In this document: positions 23,501 through 34,900 of the stretch, piece after piece
How the letters are laid out: each line of letters opens with the position of its first letter
How positions within the stretch are numbered: the stretch's first letter is position 1
From: Corticium candelabrum
Lineage: Eukaryota > Porifera > Homoscleromorpha > Homosclerophorida > Plakinidae
Assembly: GCF_963422355.1 (NCBI RefSeq)
Contig: NC_085091.1
Span: 7,807,342 to 7,871,341, forward strand
DNA: 64,000 nt
Direction of reading: 5' to 3'
The notes under the pieces: generated by a model
Seen by the model: the letters and a program-made list of their open reading frames with translations, nothing else
The model's database searches: none
What the model was told of the DNA's origin: nothing
Position numbers and translations under genes: made by a program

Positions 23501-24015
23501 AGAGCGTCCGTTCACAGGCATATTGCGACGTCGTACAATTATATGTAAGTCACAACTGTGGTGAAACGACGTTCTGTACGTCTAAACTGACACGCGCTGC
23601 ACACTCACACTACATTTAGCAACTCAACGCAACTCAAACTCAACACAACTAGGCCTACCGTCACGAAGTGATACCTCAACAACAGCACATCGCTATGTAC
23701 TCACCGCTAATCAGACAGACAGTCACACACTCACCTCTCGAGCTTGTCTCACTCCGCCCTCGTCATTCCCCGGATTGCCAATCTTGATTAAGCTCCGCCT
23801 ACTTATGTACATGAACCTTATTTTCACGCCCCTAGGTTGTATGTTGCCGATTTCCTTGCTTTGTAGATTAGATTTGTAATAGTACTCCAATTTACAATTT
23901 TAAAAAGATTTTCTATTATTTTAGGCTTTGTTTGGAGGTGTAAAATGCGACAGGCTCTCACACTTAGGCCTAAATATACGGGAACCGAGTATTGCACGTG
24001 TGTAAGAATCTCGTG
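20575..24015. other. Intergenic stretch between GAMT and HMBS
   Basis: The two genes are divergent, so both promoters should lie here. No strong gene was found. Two weak minus-strand ORFs are noted: 20945-20829 (about 39 codons ending at TAA, hydrophilic, containing PEVHDFLRRAELVKKQLKC) and 21773-21600 (start MRLSDTYLDQPPAKS, with a hydrophobic stretch FLAGSMMVGIAFGYMRAIL). A duplicated acceptor-like block is at 21545-21614 and 23891-23940. A CTGTCTGT-rich patch lies at 21015-21060. Confidence 0.4.
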
Positions 24016-25053
24016 ATGAACGGACGCAAGGTGTCGGTCGGATCTCGAAAGAGTGAATTGGCAATGATTCAAACGCGTTCAGTCGTACGAGCTCTTGAAA
24101 ACATTTATCCCGACTGCACGTACGAAATCAGTGGAATATCAACAACAGGAGATAAAATCCAGGATGTGGCATTATCCAAAATAGGCGAAAAAAGTCTGTT
24201 CACGAAGGAGCTAGAAGTTGCACTAGACGACAAAAGGGTAGACTTCGTTGTTCATTCTCTCAAAGACATGCCAACAACTTTAGCTCCCCGTATGATCATG
24301 TGTGCAGTCTGTAAGAGAGAGGATCCTCAAGATGCTCTCGTTCTGCATTCTAAGCATGATGGAAAGAATTTAGCTGACCTTCCTGAGGGCAGTAGGCTAG
24401 GATCATCATCTCTACGCAGAGCTGCTCAACTCAAACGACAATTTCCTCACTTGGAATTTTGTGATATTCGTGGCAATCTGAATACGAGACTGAGGAAGTT
24501 GGATGAAGATGGGCAGTACGATGGGATCGTGTTAGCAGTTTCTGGTTTGGAAAGGATGGGTTGGAAGCACAGGATTTCTCATGTTCTTACACCTGATGTG
24601 TGTTTGTATGCAGTCAGTCAAGGGGCATTGGCAGTCGAGGCTCGAGAAGATGATATTGAGATTCACACGATGCTGTCTCCTCTGACTCACATAAATACCC
24701 TTATTCGCTGCTTAGCAGAGAGGGCATATTTGAGGTGTCTCGAAGGTGGCTGCAGTGTACCAGTTGGAGTTGACACTCAATTTACAGAAGGTCGACTGCA
24801 GATGACTGGGGGTGTGTATAGTCTTGATGGAAGCAAAGAAATCAAGCAAACCATGACAACAGAAATACAACTGCCTGCCAGTGGCAGCACAAAATTGGTG
24901 TCTTTCAATGGCTTTGTTATGGAAGAACGCTTTCTTCCTATTGCCAAAGAGGCTACACAACTCGGCGTAAATGTTGCCACAAAAGTGACAGAAATGGGGG
25001 CGGGCACTATTCTTCAGGCTGCAAGAGAATCTATAGAACAGAAGGAGAAATAA
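24016..25053 (+). CDS. HMBS: Hydroxymethylbilane synthase (porphobilinogen deaminase)
   Basis: Intronless 345-aa ORF; the human forms are 344-361 aa. It polymerises four porphobilinogens to hydroxymethylbilane, the third step of heme synthesis, in the cytosol. Visible features are VGSRKSELAMIQT at the start, TTGDKI, HSLKDMPT (substrate/cofactor Lys-Asp), GSSSLRRAAQLK (Arg pair), DIRGNLNTRLRKLD and LEGGCSVPVGV, whose Cys anchors the dipyrromethane cofactor. The ATG at 24016 puts GRKVSVGSRKS at the usual N-terminus; no in-frame ATG precedes it after the nearest upstream stop. A poly(A) signal AATAAA is at 25260. A possible 5' UTR acceptor TATTATTTTAG is at 23914-23924. Confidence 0.96.
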   Translation: MNGRKVSVGSRKSELAMIQTRSVVRALENIYPDCTYEISGISTTGDKIQDVALSKIGEKSLFTKELEVALDDKRVDFVVHSLKDMPTTLAPRMIMCAVCKREDPQDALVLHSKHDGKNLADLPEGSRLGSSSLRRAAQLKRQFPHLEFCDIRGNLNTRLRKLDEDGQYDGIVLAVSGLERMGWKHRISHVLTPDVCLYAVSQGALAVEAREDDIEIHTMLSPLTHINTLIRCLAERAYLRCLEGGCSVPVGVDTQFTEGRLQMTGGVYSLDGSKEIKQTMTTEIQLPASGSTKLVSFNGFVMEERFLPIAKEATQLGVNVATKVTEMGAGTILQAARESIEQKEK

Positions 25054-26216
25054 CAGCGATGAGAAACTTGACAGAGTGTATTGTTACTAGCACAAGAGTC
25101 AATCAGTTGCAATTGATAGTATAGTTTGTAGATTGTCATGCACTTGGAATGCAAATGATGGAAATTTGATATCTATGCCAATCGATAAGACACTCACCTT
25201 TCTGATATTTACTCTTTGTCTGAGTGCTGACACACGTAATTAAACGGATGTAAGTACATAATAAATTCATCAGTTTCGACTTCGACTTCCATTCCCGTTG
25301 AATTACTTAGTTAATTAATTACATCAGACGTTTCACAGATATAATCCCTAACAATAGTAGAGACCTCATCGGGAATGACTGTAGATGTAGTTGGCTACAG
25401 TACAGTAAAGCAACAGGTGTTTTGTCTAGCTACTTTGACATTGCTAGTTCTTTCTCTGTCTCTTCTGTCAACCCTATTGATTTGCAACTAGACACTGGCT
25501 CAGGACACTTCTGTCCCAACACCCAGGTTTTCTACATATTATAACTTGTAATCAGTTCCCTCTTGATTGTGAGTGAAAACGTATGGTCAAAACATTGAGC
25601 ACTTTTATGTTAACCATTAGAACTCCACTGGGGTGTGCAAAACTGGTGACACTCCAATATGTGCAATGTGAGGTGTGTCTACTAAACACAAACTGTTATG
25701 AAGATCAGTTGAGGGGCTGGGAGTCTTGACCTCTAGAAGGTGACATGAATGCAGGAAGTCAAAAACAAAAGAAGACCATAAAAGTACTGTACATCGTAAG
25801 ATACATAAGAGATTACAACACACTGGCAATACAATATAGAGACTCTCAACCGCCACAGTAATGCCGTTAGTTGATTCATAACCTCCTCTGAAATTTAATC
25901 AACAATTACCCTTGTAATGTACCAGTACTGGCACATACAGTTTCCAATATCACATTACAGCTGCAAGAATGGCATAATAATTTTGTAATTACAAATTAGT
26001 GTGTAGCTTGTTTGCTGCCTGCTACAGTGTGTGGACATCAACTAAATGTTGCAAGATATTTGATAAAGCAAAACACCTGACCATAAAGCTAAAAACTAGT
26101 GAGCATGTATTCTATTGCATTATTTTCTAATGAAGACACACATTACGTTTTGACAAGCTATGATAAATCTAGGTGGCATGGAGTAATCAGTAACAATCCA
26201 AGATGCAAGTCTCACT
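25054..26216. other. Intergenic stretch after HMBS
   Basis: Contains the likely HMBS poly(A) signal (25260-25265). Otherwise there are only short ORFs without codon or motif support. HMBS (+) and the gene at 26217-26756 (-) converge here. Confidence 0.5.
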
Positions 26217-26756
26217 TCACCAGAATTTAGCGTTCTTGACTTCCCCGTGTTCAATCCAAGTGACAGAACCATCAAACACTGAGACGACATTCTCGGTCTT
26301 GACAAGCATTTCATAAGGATGCTCACCACTCTGACGTGGCCCTGGCTTCTCGATCATCGTTCCAGAGAAAAGACAGTGGCGACGGACATACACATGGTAA
26401 GTTATATCCTCATAGAAAACATTCAAGCACCACCTACACAAATTCAGAAATAAATCTGTTAGTCCCAGTGATTTATCGTTAGAGATAAAAGGATCAAGAG
26501 TTGGTTAGTTCTCCTCACTTAATCGCCCCTCCTTCATCTCTGCTGTGGACTTTATTCTTGATTTGTAGGTAGTTCTTTGTTGGGTCAACAGCCAGCCTCT
26601 TCCACTTCACAAACATTTTCTTCCATTCTTCGATTTCGCTTGTTCCCTCTGGAAGATGTACAAACAGTTGTGAGAGAACATTGGAAATTTCTTGGCGCTC
26701 ATCTGGTGTGCAGAATTCGTGAAATGCCAACATTGCTAACACGAGGTTCCACGTGT
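26217..26756 (-). CDS. Unrecognised gene, last two exons
   Basis: Exons 26756-26519 and 26433-26217 join through AA|GTGAGG ... GTGTAG|G to give about 150 codons ending in TGA. The joined frame is open throughout. The first exon follows a T-rich GCAAG acceptor and has LAMLAFHEFCTPDERQEI and a Lys/Trp-rich EEWKKMFVKWKRLAVDP. The second has WCLNVFYEDITYHVYVRRH and ends VTWIEHGEVKNAKFW. No transmembrane segment or known motif was identified. Upstream exons were not found in the 420 bp before the end of MRPL1, so the start could be an internal ATG near 26736. The phase-matched junction and composition support a real gene; the function is unknown. Confidence 0.55.
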
Positions 26757-26865
26757 CTTGCAAAAAAAAACGAAATGCAAAGATGTCAATTGAGCTCAAG
26801 CAAAACGTGAGAAGAATGCAGGAAAACCAAGAGATTGGCTAAAATCCACGTGAGGTGGGATCACT

Positions 26866-26965
26866 CAAACATTCCCACGCGACGTTTTCCGGGACCAACA
26901 CATGCTGTCACGTGCCGTTTTCCGGGACCGACTTGTTGGCACGTGCCAGTTTTCCGGGACAACAC
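26866..26965. promoter_or_regulatory. Tandem CACGTG / TTTTCCGGGA repeats
   Basis: Three spaced copies of a 30-40 bp unit: ACGCGACGTTTTCCGGGACC, CACGTGCCGTTTTCCGGGACC-like and CACGTGCCAGTTTTCCGGGAC-like. It lies upstream of the minus-strand gene at 26217-26756. CACGTG is the E-box bound by bHLH proteins and TTCCGG is an ETS-type core. A promoter role is inference. Confidence 0.4.
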
Positions 26966-27179
26966 CACACACTTTCGGTTTACGTAGGAGTCCTCGTTGA
27001 TATCTATTATCTTAAACGCTCATTCTAAATCAAAGAAACTAATTTGTTGTTCATGCTGACTCAGGTTGCAAGTTTCTAAGAAAAGGAGAGAATTCTATCC
27101 GATAGCCAGGGCCTTCCGAAGATGACAGAGTGGCAGATTGTATTAAAGCACCTACACAATGTAAAACACTAATATGAGA

Positions 27180-28894
27180 TTACAAGCAGTCTGTTACTTC
27201 TGTAACACATCCAAGGCAACCTTTGGGAACTCTGTATGCCATTAGTGATTGTACCAATGTCTTGATGTTGTCTCCTATTGATCGATCAGAAAAACTAAGC
27301 TACAGGTAAATATTTCCAATGAGAATGCAAAAACAAAGCACAAATTCCAAACAATTACCTTTCCCACTACTGTGTTGAGATTTCCTTCTTTGTCTGTATT
27401 GTACTCGTGTTCCTGTTTTAGCCTTTCTATGGCAGCTACCAGGTCATTAGTAACGGTTCCTAGAGATTTAATTACAATCAATAACAATCAGACATTTTAA
27501 GCATCCACACTGTATACAAATCTGTGCCCAATTAACAGCCAATGACATTATATATGATGATAAACTTGCTCCACACACAAGGTGGAAAAGATCCTAATTG
27601 AGGACAAACTCAAAATAAAAGGAATCTCGTCTGAGTAAACAGTATTACTAATGAATACATTATGTGTAGCACACAAACCTCGCCTAGGATGAGGCATCTT
27701 GTTTTTTAATGTTCGCTGCAAAGGCTGCAGACTATCGTACATAGACTCAGATGACAAGCATATGTCAAACTTGATTGAGCCTTCTTGCAGCTAAAATCAA
27801 TAACAAATAAGCTAGTTCTATAGCAAACAAGAACGAAAAGAGGAAGTAAAGTGCAACGATAAACATGGCAGTGGCATAGCCAGATGGGGTGCTCAGGGTG
27901 CTCAAGCACCCCGTGTCTTCTGTTTTGGATCGCTGGTAGAAAATGTTCCATCATCACTGCAAAGTTCAAAATTACACTGGAGCTAACAGACAGTCTGTAC
28001 TCCAATGCACGTATGCAGTTGTGCACTGCAATTAGCTTGACTTTCTTCTCATGCCACCAACACTGTTAATTAACTAAATTGTATATAACATATCGTTTAT
28101 GTTGAGCACCTCCCTGGTTCGCAATCCTGGCTATGTCACTGATCATGGTAAGCACATGCTATTTTCTTATAAACTTTTAATAGAACACCTTTGCAATTAT
28201 GAAGTTAAAATGTCTGACAAACCAATCAACCAAACAACAACTAAGGTTCATGAATGATAACTATCACACAGTCACCTGTTGTATCAGTTCCTTCCCACCT
28301 ACAACATCTGCACCTGCTTGTCTAGCAGAATCCATCAATTCTTCCTGAGCACACAACAGATCACTAATATCATACATTACAGACAACGTCTGGTAAGTAG
28401 AACCTCTGCAATGACAACGATTCTCTTTACTGTGCCTAGTGGGTTTGGTAAAAGGACAGTTCCACGAAAAGCTCCTCTTTTTGAGTTCTAGATTTAAATG
28501 AAAGTAATTACTCGTATTACTCAATATTGTTACACATTGCAATGAAGACAATGAAATTAAATAAAATTATCAATTGCACAGCAATGACGTCAAACAACCT
28601 TTAAATTAATTAATTAATGAATATAATACAAACATTTACTACCTTTTTTATAAACATATTAAGTCGTAGCGACAGTTCTACCAGCTCGTCTTCGTTGCTA
28701 CCTACTGCGTAGCAGCGCAGGGCACGCAGAGCAGTTTCAAACGCGTGTGTTGGTTCTCTTCGCTCGTTCAATGAGTAGACTTGGTCTTGACATGCTTCTT
28801 GTAGAACAACTCGCTTTGGAGTAACACGCCTTCCTCTAAGCAAGGCACCAAAGAGAGAGAACGACCGAACAAATATTCGTACACGGACGCTCAT
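27180..28894 (-). CDS. MRPL1: Mitochondrial ribosomal protein L1 (uL1m), six exons
   Basis: Exons 28894-28643, 28487-28404, 28344-28276, 27790-27679, 27459-27359 and 27299-27180 join in phase to 245 aa. It is a component of the mitoribosome large subunit L1 stalk. Exon 1 encodes an Arg-rich N-terminus MSVRVRIFVRSFSLFGALLRG, a mitochondrial import signal. Later exons give the L1 signatures RGTVLLPNPLG, ADVVGGKELIQQ, MPHPRRGTVTNDL, TDKEGNLNTVVGKLSF and GDNIKTLVQSL. The product is shorter than the human protein (325 aa). The introns are short except the third, which carries a TIR element. The start codon is 80 bp from that of the divergent ARHGEF10-like gene. Confidence 0.93.
27869..28141. mobile_element. 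Short TIR element in MRPL1 intron
   Basis: The ends CAGTGGCATAGCCAG (27869) and CTGGCTATGTCACTG (to 28141) are inverted, near-perfect repeats enclosing about 240 non-coding bases. CATGG borders the left side and recurs just right of the element. The CA...TG ends suggest a hAT-type MITE. An exact 8-bp duplication could not be defined. Confidence 0.6.
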
Positions 28895-28974
28895 TTTTCG
28901 GTTCCATCCAGTTGATATCTTATAACTCACGTGACTAATCACTTGAAATCACTGCTAGAGGCGTGCAGCCCATC
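28895..28974. promoter_or_regulatory. Bidirectional promoter interval, MRPL1 / ARHGEF10-like
   Basis: Only 80 bp separate the two divergent start codons, so both transcripts must start here or inside the opposite gene. CACGTGACT at 28928-28936 contains an E-box-like core. No TATA box is evident. Confidence 0.6.
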
Positions 28975-31900
28975 ATGACAACGGAGGGAACAACCGAGAA
29001 TCCGTCTGTTGATGATATGTTGTATCTACCAGGAGGAGACTCAGAAAGTGAGTACGCCGTCGTTCCTAGGTCTTCCACGTCTTGCGCGCCTCGTTTCCCT
29101 CCCTCATCAGCAGCAGGTTAGTTGAGCTAAAACTTTGTATTAGTGCGGCACTAAAGCGACCGATTTCCGGACTCAGATTCGTCCACTGACATCTACGTGA
29201 ACGTCGAGATGCTGAAGAATGGACCGGAAGGAAAGGTAGACTTGGAAGACCCGGATAAAGCGCTCATTCACAAAGACTCTGACGCTGAACCGGTCGAGTC
29301 AGCCGCTTCATGCGATGCTTCAGACCAACAAAGGATAACTCGCAGCGAAACGTTTGAATACGGCGAGGTTGCCTTCATTGGCGACGTCTTGCGAAGAGAG
29401 GAAGGAAGTAAGGACGGACACGAGAGTGACAGACCGGCTGGAGAAGGTGATATAAAGTACGGAGAACTAGAACTGAGCCCTCCGTCTCAAGGAGTCATTG
29501 GAGAGAAGGGAGATACGGTGTACGACGAGGTAGCACACGAACTGAGCCCTTTAGCTGCAAGTAGTCCACTTACACAGGAAGTTGCAGCGAGGCGGAAGAA
29601 TCCGTTTTTGTCGCCTCTTCAACCGTTTACTGCAGCTGGCGGCAATAATTCTGCGATTGCAGATTCTTGGATCTACAAGTCCCTAGACGTTGAATCTCGT
29701 GTAACAAAAGACGCTTACGATCCTGTTGTTTTTACTGAGGATTCTGGGTTGTATGAATCGATAGAAGCGCCACCGTCAAGAAAACAGGCACAAAAGGAAA
29801 ACGAAGAGTTGGATAAGACGGAGGGAGAAGAAGAAGGTATCTACGAGCTTGTGCGTCCTCCCAAGTCTTCCATGCAGGCATCTCAACCAGCAGAGGGGGA
29901 ACGTAGTGGGACTCCAATGTCGGAGGTGTCCGAGGTGTCGTCATTTGACTCTGATGAGATTGTGGAGGAAGTCAACGAGTCTTCTGAGCTACATCTCTCT
30001 TTCAAAATGTCAACCATGGATCAAGAACGTCATGTATTGTTACCCAAGTTCTTGTTGATGGAAAAAAAGCAGAGGCAAATAGAGCAACAAGGTAAAGTAT
30101 GTGAGTGTTTACGGAAAGACACATTCTTGTGTTTTCCAAAGGGCTATAGCTAGTTGTGTGCATACAAGGGTGTAGATACTATGAAAGCACCAATACGTCT
30201 ATGATGATTAGTTTGACAGGTCAGTCTCTTTTTTACAGGATTTTATGTCCATGAAAGGCATACCTGTAACTCTATCACTCACTATCCTGAGTAGCCTAGA
30301 ATACCCAAATGTTAGAGAATAACAGCAAGTACTTTATACCGATTAGACTTTGTATTTCTGAGGAATCTTTGTTTAGGGAAATCTCTTAGACACTTCATTT
30401 TCAGCCTATTTTATCAGGGTGCATTTGTTATTCTGTAATGAGTTGTATTTAGCTATAGCATGTCAAATAAAACATCTGGTGTGTTAAAATGATGTAGAAT
30501 ACAGTAAATCCTTGCATATCTGACCCCCTTTTGGGCAAGTTACGGAGAAATAGGGGTCAGACAAGTGAAAGAACAGATAAGCGATGCCTCGGAGTTCCAA
30601 CGGTACCTCGGAGTTCCAACGGTACCTCGGAGTCTCAGTCCACTTTCTGGAGTTCCAGACCAAGCCAATTCTGATGACTGTGTACGTATGTATGTACATG
30701 GTCTGAAACATGCAGAATAGATTAGTGATAAAATCATTACACGAAGATGTAATACGTGTACTGTATGTAAACTACAATCACCGAACTTATACCTACAAAT
30801 ATAAACACGAAGTTTGAATATACACACACCCGGTTACTCTTGTGAATAATAGTCAGTAATAGATGTGGAGGAAGCGAATGGACCCTCTTACGAACTGCAA
30901 TTTACTGAAGATTTCTGTGCATAGATGCTTTGTATCACTGCCATGTCACTGCACTTGCACAAACGAGCTTGCAACATCATATGCTGTTCGTGAAAATGGT
31001 CAGATATGCAAGGGTCTACTGTATAGTTTTGTGTGTATTTCAGTGGTCGAGAACCTGCTTGACTGAACGCAGTGTGTTTAGATATCTAAAAAGATTCCAG
31101 CATCATATTGTTTATTAATGATGTTATATTTTAGGATCATTTGTGCTTGCATCGAGTCCTTATCTGAACAGGGCAGAACAACAAGCGGTGATGGAGTCCA
31201 TAGATCATAAACGACCAGCCATACTTCCGCCGAGACCCAAAGTCTTGGACAGAATGGAAGTAATAGGAGATAGATTACTAGCTGCAAAATTTGATTTTGT
31301 TGACATTTGTCTTTTTTTGTGTAGACAAAGCGATATTTGATTCTTGAAACAATTATCAGAAGTGAGACAAGCTATGTGGAATCGTTGAAACGTTTAGTTG
31401 AGGTACAGTATGATGCCAGTAATAACACAGAGATTAATCACTGTTGACAACTACTATACCCTTAGCCCAGATATCCAGGCCTCGGGTAATAATGCTTTAT
31501 ATATAGAATGGATCAAGCACCGTAACATTACTTACTGTTATATGCAATGCAGTTAGTCTATGTATACCAGAAATCATTCGGTGACAAAAAGTGGCACCAC
31601 TTGGTACAAGATCTGCATTTGGTTGGTGAATGGCTACCAAACTGACACTCTATTGGCCTCCATACTATCTAAGGCAAATAACCAGGTCCGCCATGTTAAG
31701 TCTTTTACACATTGATTCTACAGTTGGTTGATCATAAAGAGTGGTCCAGTCAAGGAAACAGAACGACAAGTAGTTTGCATCAGATTCGGTGTAAGTACGA
31801 AGCTGACCAAGGTGTGTTGGCCATGTCAACCACAGTCAAAGAGCACACCTTTTAAATCCTTCTGTACAACTTACTACACGCTATAAAGACTTCAAACTTC

Positions 31901-34900
31901 AAGACAACACAGATGAGACTGAAATACGACAACAGACAATAGCTTTTCTTGATTACATTGTTATACGATTTATACTGTTATACGATTTATACTGTTATAC
32001 GATTTATGTACGATTTTGTTGTGTGCATTCTTTTTGGGTAGCTGCTGTGCACACAGACGTTACATTACAGAAGGGAATATAACGCCCAGACACCGCCAGT
32101 CAAAACAAGTCCATGTCCGGCCACATATTGTGTTGTTGGGACATTGGCTACTGGAACGGTCACACCCGAATGGCATGATTCGGACACTCATAAGTCAGAC
32201 TATGTGCACTATCAGAGAGTATGCTTTCTTGGGGTACATCTACTATCCTTGAACTGGGAAGTGAGTAATGAGGTAGAGGTCACACCAGGTGTGCTTATTA
32301 GAGCATGTTACACCAATTATCTTAAGTGGTTCCAGTTGATGATCCCTTTGATCTCACTAGATAATTGGACAATAACCATTTCTACTTGGCTAATATGTCC
32401 TTGATATGCAAAAAGTGTTATCTTTTGGTTTCCTTTATAGGAAGGGCTTAAATAGTTTAGTAAACAGATGCCAGTTTTTCCGGTTTCTAACCATTTGAGA
32501 TCATCAGGAAGGTCTAAAAAGCAGCGGAGATATTACAGATTTTCAAAGTTCACACTCATGGGGTCATAGACAGTATATAACCTTTGTTGGAAGTGGTGAG
32601 ACGGGTTACTGAGACACCAGTTGCCGTAAAATACAAATTTTCACCTAGAATGCGTGTAGCACAGCACCAAATATGAGGACATGAATTGGTAGAAACATCG
32701 TCCCCAAGACGGTAATCAAAACATCCTGATTTGTGAATGTTTTCTTTCTTGTCATTGTCAAATAGCAGTGACTGCTGTTTCTTTGAAAATTCCAGTCCTT
32801 CTGGAGAGATCCTAAACGGTTTCTTTCAAAGAGCCTTTTGGCAGACTATACTGTCAGCACACTAAGTATCTGCAGAAAAGGTGAATACCAATTTAGTATG
32901 CCTTGATAATAAAATGAAGGAGCGACTAGGTTGGTGTGACACCAAAACTTCTTTGTCATATAATTGCCTTTCTTGACACCCAAACATGGCAAAGAAAACC
33001 TAACGCTTAAACTTCTGAGCAAGATAGTGAAGACAAAAACGTTGATGATAATGCAGAGGGTAGAGAAGCTGTAAAAACTCTTGCTGTTCGTTTTGCCAAA
33101 CCACGAGAAAGCAAAGGAGTTAATATTCTTGCTCTACATGTTGCGGAGGTAGTCCATTATGATAGAAAATATCCGCACATCAGCAAGGTGTGCTATGAGT
33201 CTGTGTGGTACATAGTTCACACCTGTCCAGACATAGTATTAGTCTCCCCTTAACTACCACACATGTTGAAAGGATGTTTTCATCGCTGAAACTGATCAAG
33301 ACAGACCGGCACACCAGCATGAGCAACACCACCTTGTCTGACCTTATGAAAGTATACCATGAAGGACCATCAATTCAAGACTTTCACGCTGACGCCGCTA
33401 TTCAGCTGTGGTGGGAACGATGCAAGACCAACTGCTGTCCTAATCAAGGTTTCAGAAAGCAATAAAGAGCAAAGAAAACTGGAGAGTTGACCCAAGACGA
33501 TAGCACTAGCAGCTTTAGTTTAGATGACTGGGACGTGTGGCATAATCCTCGAAGACCGCGTCTACAAGTAGTTTTCCAGAAGGTCTGACTGAATACAATT
33601 TGCACATTGTCGTGCTAGGTTTCCCTGTTAATGTTCTGCTATTGTCTCACATAATTATAGTGCACTTTCAAGTTTGTCTTTTGAGGTTCCATAATTTTTT
33701 ACTTTATTGTAACGCAATAAAAGATTGCTTTGCAGGTATGTTGTCTCAAAGTTGTTCTGTTTGTTGTTATGCTTTGTATATATGTCGAATAATAGAAATA
33801 AAATGTTGTTTGCGGGTCAAAATTTGTTAGGGTGGGCGTGGTCTAAATGGGCGTGGCTTGGACGGACAAAGAAATTTTCTTATATTCCGCTCTGCATTAC
33901 ATAATATGCTCATCTAAATATGCATTATTATATCGAGAACGTGCATGTACAGTTTCGTAGCTAACAACATAGTAATTACAAAGTTATACTTAATTTATTT
34001 TTTAGTGTAGAGTCAACCAAGTAATCTTCCTGTATTGTTCATAATTGAGGATGTGGAGTATTCTGCTTGTGTTTTTTCGAATTAATAGATTTGATCTACT
34101 TTGATATATTTAGAATTATGCCCAACCTCTGTTGAGTGCTACAGGACGTCTGCTAAGTAAAGAGAAAGTCGACAAGATCTTCTACAAGATTCAAGATATT
34201 TGGGTTCATCACCGAATGTTCCTTGTTACGTTGTCAGATCGGGTGTCACAATGGAATCCGTTTACAAAGATTGGAGACATATTTGAAGGATCGGTAAGTA
34301 ACAGAAAAGTTTAATTAATGCATGATGAATGAAGATTAATGATTTAGGTAGAGTTATCTTGAAGTCTTATGTTGTATCCTCATCAACTCCAGGGTTCTAG
34401 CCAGGTGTAGTGGCTCGCTACGCCTTCAGACCTGCCCGCTATGCCTTCAACATACCCACTACGCATTCAGAGATGACCGCTATGCTTAATTTTAACATAC
34501 TGGCTAGGCACAGATAGTGTCTCTGTTCATACCTTTGGAACGTTTATCAACAGTGATAATGAGGGAGAAGGTGGAGACTTGTCAATCATGAGTCTGTATT
34601 TGTCAATCACGAGTCTGTATATGTCTGTATTATACAGACTCATGATTGACAAGTCTCCACCTTCTCCCTCATTATCAGTATACCTGTAGTATTGTAGTTG
34701 GATTTGTTGGTTAGTAGTTGAAGGTACATTTCGGCCACATGTGCTAGTACATTGCGCCCAGCATACACATTTGATTGTTGGTAACCAACAATCAAATTGA
34801 GACATTTGACGCATTTGCAGAACGAGATATGCTTACGTATGCTTTTAACTGATTAAATGATAAATTCTATCGGACGCATTTGTAACTTTTTCGATCGGGG

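Noticed and set aside
26515..26799. TTG start giving FAFRFF-containing N-terminus for the unknown gene
   Set aside because: The F-rich part is a polypyrimidine tract before a GCAAG acceptor, not coding.
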